Shown piece by piece: positions 63,762 to 64,000 of a stretch of 64,000 nucleotides of DNA (its first letter is position 1; every line of letters begins with the position of its first letter). The position numbers were made by a program, and so were the translations under genes. The notes beneath the pieces are model-generated. The model saw nothing but the letters and a program-made list of their open reading frames with translations, had not been told where the DNA came from and ran no database searches. The DNA is taken from NCBI GenBank assembly GCA_944320665.1, contig CALUII010000002.1, forward strand, positions 1 through 64,000. Direction: 5' to 3'. This DNA is from an uncultured Alistipes sp. GTDB taxonomy: Bacteria > Bacteroidota > Bacteroidia > Bacteroidales > Rikenellaceae.

Positions 63762-63935
63762 TTAAGAGTTAAAAATATTTTCGTCCGAAGTATTCATAAA
63801 TGGATCCTCAATCCAGGTTCCGTCCACAGATACCGAAGCTGCGAAACCACCTTCCACCACCACATGCATCCACTCGATCGAAGGCTTGACATAGGCGCCC
63901 GAAGTGGTGGAATTAAAAATTTTTGATTCGTTCAT
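63762..63935 (-). CDS. 57-residue peptide upstream of the fimbrillin gene
   Basis: ATG at 63933-63935, stop TAA at 63762-63764. The peptide begins MNESKIFNSTTSGAYVKPSI, continues EWMHVVVEGGFAASVSVDG, and ends in an acidic segment TWIEDPFMNTSDENIF. The layout (short polar start, KPSIE, hydrophobic VVVEGGFAAS, then a Trp/acidic tail) resembles short peptides of unknown function that I recall in Bacteroidales genomes. It has no Cys and no classical signal peptide. The next gene starts 15 bases downstream, so it would share its mRNA. Bases 63936-64000 hold only AT-rich leader. Confidence 0.6.
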   Translation of the reverse strand: MNESKIFNSTTSGAYVKPSIEWMHVVVEGGFAASVSVDGTWIEDPFMNTSDENIFNS

Positions 63936-64000
63936 AACGACAACAATGATTCCATCTAAAGATTAAACAAAAAATATGAAAGGAAGAAGCCTCCTCTTCT

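Overview
The window looks like a chromosomal segment of a Bacteroidales gut commensal. High GC, SusC/SusD with a glycan-use operon, a fimbrillin-type lipoprotein, TonB/ExbBD, many lipoproteins, and repeated promoter boxes matching the Bacteroidetes -7 consensus TAnnTTTG together suggest an Alistipes-like Rikenellaceae member. The genus is inferred from composition and gene content, since no rRNA or marker search was possible. No rRNA, tRNA, CRISPR array or insertion sequence was recognised.

Layout. 1-9.9 kb: secDF (cut by the left edge), a DMT exporter, dnaK, a 79-residue DNA-binding protein, two FKBP-like lipoproteins and the diadenylate cyclase cdaA. 10.1-15.5 kb: a Skp/OmpH-like lipoprotein, ruvA, then a minus-strand cluster running HU-like membrane protein, sigma-54 activator, lptE, TPR-like protein, secG. 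15.6-23.4 kb: a PLP decarboxylase (speA type), flavodoxin, EamA exporter, engB, prs, a lipoprotein, and a metallo-hydrolase/SDR pair. 23.6-30.5 kb: an RND efflux operon (TetR, TolC, membrane-fusion protein, RND pump, small PG0541-type protein) with a candidate operator. 30.6-35.8 kb: POT peptide transporter, a basic Pro/His/Lys-rich lipoprotein, glgB and tpx.

35.9-46.4 kb is a polysaccharide utilisation locus in the order susC, susD, GH30, surface glycan-binding protein, GH3. That set and order resembles the beta-1,6-glucan locus of Bacteroides thetaiotaomicron, so fungal beta-1,6-glucan is the most likely substrate. 46.8-50.5 kb is an exbB-exbD-tonB operon continuing into a DUF1573 protein and an amidohydrolase; it would energise TonB-dependent importers such as the adjacent SusC. 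50.6-56.4 kb holds tamB and tsaD, divergently transcribed.

56.5-59.2 kb is the only phage-flavoured stretch: a full-length orphan terminase large subunit, a 96-residue protein and a divergent CI/LexA-type repressor with intact self-cleavage residues. 59.3-62.3 kb encodes a two-subunit 2-oxoacid:ferredoxin oxidoreductase. The right end carries a fimbrillin-family lipoprotein preceded by a 57-codon ORF.

The parts most worth a second look are the orphan terminase/repressor mini-locus, the FKBP lipoprotein with an approximately 80-residue Tyr/Asn/Ser insert, the 57-residue peptide before the fimbrillin, the palindrome upstream of dnaK, and the inverted repeat between the -33 and -7 boxes of the efflux operon.
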